Positions 31,925 to 33,821 of a stretch of DNA of 33,821 nucleotides are shown here, one piece after another. A model generated the notes under the pieces. The model was not told where the DNA came from. It saw nothing but the letters and a program-made list of their open reading frames with translations, and searched no databases. The DNA is from Deltaproteobacteria bacterium. Its GTDB lineage: Bacteria > Myxococcota_A > Polyangia > Haliangiales > Haliangiaceae. How positions within the stretch are numbered: position 1 is the first letter of the stretch; every line of letters starts with the position of its first letter. Both the position numbers and the translations under genes were made by a program. The stretch lies in assembly GCA_025353585.1 (NCBI GenBank), contig JANXOM010000261.1:1-33821 (forward strand), in the 5' to 3' direction.

Positions 31925-32931
31925 CAGCGCGGAACGTACCCCAACGGATGCGCGAGGAAGAACTTCATGATCTCTTCGCCCCAAACGAAGCTGTCGGGGC
32001 CGACGCAGGGGATGGCGTACTGAGGCGCATACGGATCGGTGGTGCTGCCCGGGATGCAATGCCCCTTCGCGTCGGCCCACGGCCCGTCGGCGACCGTCTG
32101 GTAGGCGTGCTCGAAGGTCTCGATCGGGAAGCCCTGCGGCGAGGTCCACCGGTTGTGGGTGTACGTGGCGTCGGAGCCGATCACGGTCGGGCCGATGGCC
32201 TGGTACTGGGCGATGGCGGCGTCGCGGATCGTGACCATCGAGCTGAAGCCGACGGACGCGTCGGTGCGGCCCATGAGGAAGAGGATCGGGATCTGCGTGG
32301 CGGGCGCGCGGCCGGAGGAGAAGCAGGTGGCCTCGCCGAAGCTCGTGCCATCGCCAGCCCCGCCGGGCGCGGCGGACGCGAAGAGATCGGGGTGATCGCA
32401 GAGCAGGCGCCACGTGACGAAGCCGCCGCGCGAGAAGCCGGCGACGTGGATCTTGCGGCGGTCGACGCGATAGACCGCGGCGAGCTGGTGGACGATATCG
32501 ACGAGGTTGGCGTCGTCGGCGGAGGACCACGTGCCGCCGGGCTCGCCGCCGCCGTAGTCCGGGCCCGTCGGCGCGGCGACGATGTAGGCGTGCTGCGCGC
32601 CGAGGTCGCGCAGCTTCACGTGGCCGTCCATGAGGAGGCCGGTGCCGGTGTCGCCGTGAAGCAGGAGGATGAGGCCGCAGCCGCTGGCCTCGCACGCGGG
32701 CGGGACGCGCACGTCGACGGGGCGGCCGCCGCAGCGGTAGGTGTGATCGCCGGCGCTGACGTCGTCGACGCACCCGGCGGCGACGGGCGGCGATGTGTCG
32801 ATGGCGCCGTCGGGGGTGGGCGAGCCGGAGCCGCCGGCGTCGAGGGTGCCGTGGGCGACGAGGTCGCCGGTGCAGGCCGCCGCGAGCGCCGCGATCGAGA
32901 CGAGCGCGAGGGGCAGGGCGGCGGGGCGCAT
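31924..32931 (-). CDS. PHB depolymerase/LpqC-like esterase lipoprotein
   Basis: The 335-residue protein has a lipoprotein signal (L-A-A-A-C, Cys20) and a Gly/Ser/Pro linker. An alpha/beta-hydrolase domain follows: oxyanion region L-L-L-H-G-D at 89-94, nucleophile Ser167 in G-F-S-R-G-G, probable acid Asp224 in G-R-T-D, and probable His291 in K-G-H-C. The order Ser-Asp-His and the G-x-S-x-G-G elbow match the poly(3-hydroxybutyrate) depolymerase/feruloyl esterase family (LpqC, Esterase_phb). It should be surface-exposed or periplasmic and cleave an ester; the substrate is unknown. Six further cysteines could form disulfides. It lies 12 bases after the upstream gene and overlaps the next start. 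Confidence 0.87.
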   Translation of the reverse strand: MRPAALPLALVSIAALAAACTGDLVAHGTLDAGGSGSPTPDGAIDTSPPVAAGCVDDVSAGDHTYRCGGRPVDVRVPPACEASGCGLILLLHGDTGTGLLMDGHVKLRDLGAQHAYIVAAPTGPDYGGGEPGGTWSSADDANLVDIVHQLAAVYRVDRRKIHVAGFSRGGFVTWRLLCDHPDLFASAAPGGAGDGTSFGEATCFSSGRAPATQIPILFLMGRTDASVGFSSMVTIRDAAIAQYQAIGPTVIGSDATYTHNRWTSPQGFPIETFEHAYQTVADGPWADAKGHCIPGSTTDPYAPQYAIPCVGPDSFVWGEEIMKFFLAHPLGYVPR

Positions 32932-32943
32932 GCTCCGAGAGTA

Positions 32944-33821
32944 CTACTCGGGCCCGGTGCGCAGCGTGGCCATCAGCTGGTCGATCAGATCGGTGCGCGT
33001 GAGCGCGATGAACACGAGCGCGACGACGGCGAGCGCGCACGCGGCGGCCTGCACGAGGCCGCGGGCGCGGACGGGGTGGCCGGCGGCGCGGCGGGCGGCG
33101 AGGGTCGCGCCGGAGAGCGTGGTGAGGGTAAGGCCGCCGAGGGCGATCAGCGCGATGGCCGGCGCGCTCGCCGGGGTCGCGACGCGCGCGACCGCGAGCA
33201 GGACGCCGACGACGGGCGCGAGGTAGAGCGCCTCGAGCGGCGGCCGCAGCCGCGCGCGCAGCGGCTGCCCCCGGGTGGCGCGGGCGAGCGCGAGGCCGAG
33301 GCCGCCGACCACGGCGGCGATGACGAGCCCGGCGGCGAGGCCGAGGCGGTCGCGGAGCCGACCGCGTGCGGCGGCGTTCGCGAGGTCCGCCTGGACGATG
33401 CGATCGGCGGCGGCCGCGACCGGCAGGCGCGCGGCGAGGCCCTCGGCCTCGGACCAGGCGTGCGCGTCGAGCGCACACCGCGCGGCCCCGCGGAGCGCGC
33501 CGATCGCGGCGGGCGTATCGGGCCAGCGCGCGACGATCGCGCCGAAGCGGGGCCGCGCGTCGGCACAGCGACCGGTGCGCTGTTGCCAGTTCGCGAGCCA
33601 CAGCGCGGCGGCGGGCGCGCCGGGCCACGCGCGCGCGGCGAGGGCATCGGCGCGGCGGTCGACGTCGGGGGCGGGGAGCACGTCCGCATCCGCGACGAGC
33701 TGCGCGAGCTGGCGGGCCTCGGCGGCGTGCTCGCCCGCGGCGCCCGGCGCGGCGCCCGGCGCGGCGCCCAGCTCCACGCGAAGTCCGGTTGCGAGGCGGC
33801 CGGCGGCGACCGCGGCGCGCG
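32944..33821 (-). CDS. TPR-like membrane protein, N-terminus beyond window
   Basis: The frame is open to the right edge; an in-frame GTG at 33777 exists, but the codons before it (R-L-A-T-G-L-R-V-E-L) also look like coding sequence, so the true start is outside. The visible part has a GAAP repeat, helical Ala-rich sequence with paired Cys and W-x-x-x-x-A-x-x-L TPR-like spacing (N-W-Q-Q-R-T-G-R-C), then about four transmembrane helices in the last 150 residues. No family is recognised. It ends 12 bases before the esterase gene, so it is likely the first visible gene of the same operon. Confidence 0.55.
   Translation of the reverse strand, partial: RAAVAAGRLATGLRVELGAAPGAAPGAAGEHAAEARQLAQLVADADVLPAPDVDRRADALAARAWPGAPAAALWLANWQQRTGRCADARPRFGAIVARWPDTPAAIGALRGAARCALDAHAWSEAEGLAARLPVAAAADRIVQADLANAAARGRLRDRLGLAAGLVIAAVVGGLGLALARATRGQPLRARLRPPLEALYLAPVVGVLLAVARVATPASAPAIALIALGGLTLTTLSGATLAARRAAGHPVRARGLVQAAACALAVVALVFIALTRTDLIDQLMATLRTGPE
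33737..33769 (-). repeat. 12-base tandem repeat coding Gly-Ala-Ala-Pro
   Basis: The unit gcggcgcccggc occurs 2.75 times without change inside the membrane-protein gene, encoding (G-A-A-P) repeats in a linker. The unit is a multiple of three, so copy changes keep the frame. Confidence 0.8.

Overview
This is a very GC-rich, gene-dense bacterial segment that looks like a myxobacterium (Myxococcota). The pointers are a Ser/Thr kinase fused to a STAND-type NTPase, a TPR/PEGA-domain protein, long cysteine-rich DUF4215-type repeats in a lipoprotein, a very large sigma54 activator with TPRs, and many lipoproteins. The order or family (for example a Kofleriaceae/Haliangium relative) cannot be settled from this window. 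No rRNA, tRNA or CRISPR array was seen.

Layout. 1-1780 (minus): the C-terminally cut N-terminal part of a TPR-like lipoprotein, and an OprP/OprO-type porin. 1861-10449 (minus): kinase/nSTAND1 receptor, then TPR-PEGA membrane protein, then a DUF4215 repeat lipoprotein broken by one in-frame amber codon, then an SDR dehydrogenase. 10571-11749: a REP-associated tyrosine transposase (RAYT) unit with inverted flanking repeats. 11753-16055 (minus): a complete EmrA-EmrB-TolC-like tripartite efflux operon. It is divergent from a 937-residue sigma54 activator (16177-18990, plus) whose DNA-binding domain is at the N terminus. The shared intergenic region holds two palindromes and a candidate sigma54 promoter with enhancer-like spacing. 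19022-21187 (minus): a family-2 processive glycosyltransferase and a membrane-anchored HlyD/Alg44-like partner, probably for exopolysaccharide. 21459-27709 (plus): a DUF2279 protein, a GExH lipoprotein, a GT-C-like membrane protein translationally coupled to the PEP synthase/PPDK regulator PpsR and a zinc-ribbon protein, then a possible myxobacterial TIGR02265-like protein and a polytopic membrane protein.

27752-33821 (minus) is one tightly packed transcription unit: a TPR-like/membrane protein cut by the window edge, a PHB-depolymerase-like esterase lipoprotein, an exported protein of unknown function, a 62-residue peptide, a radical SAM/SPASM enzyme and two SAM-dependent methyltransferases. 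Four of the junctions overlap. The peptide overlapping a seven-cysteine SPASM enzyme and followed by methyltransferases looks like a candidate peptide-modification (RiPP-like) system. It is the most promising undescribed system here, followed by the operator/promoter layout of the efflux regulator. Functions are assigned from motifs read by eye; no database search was run.
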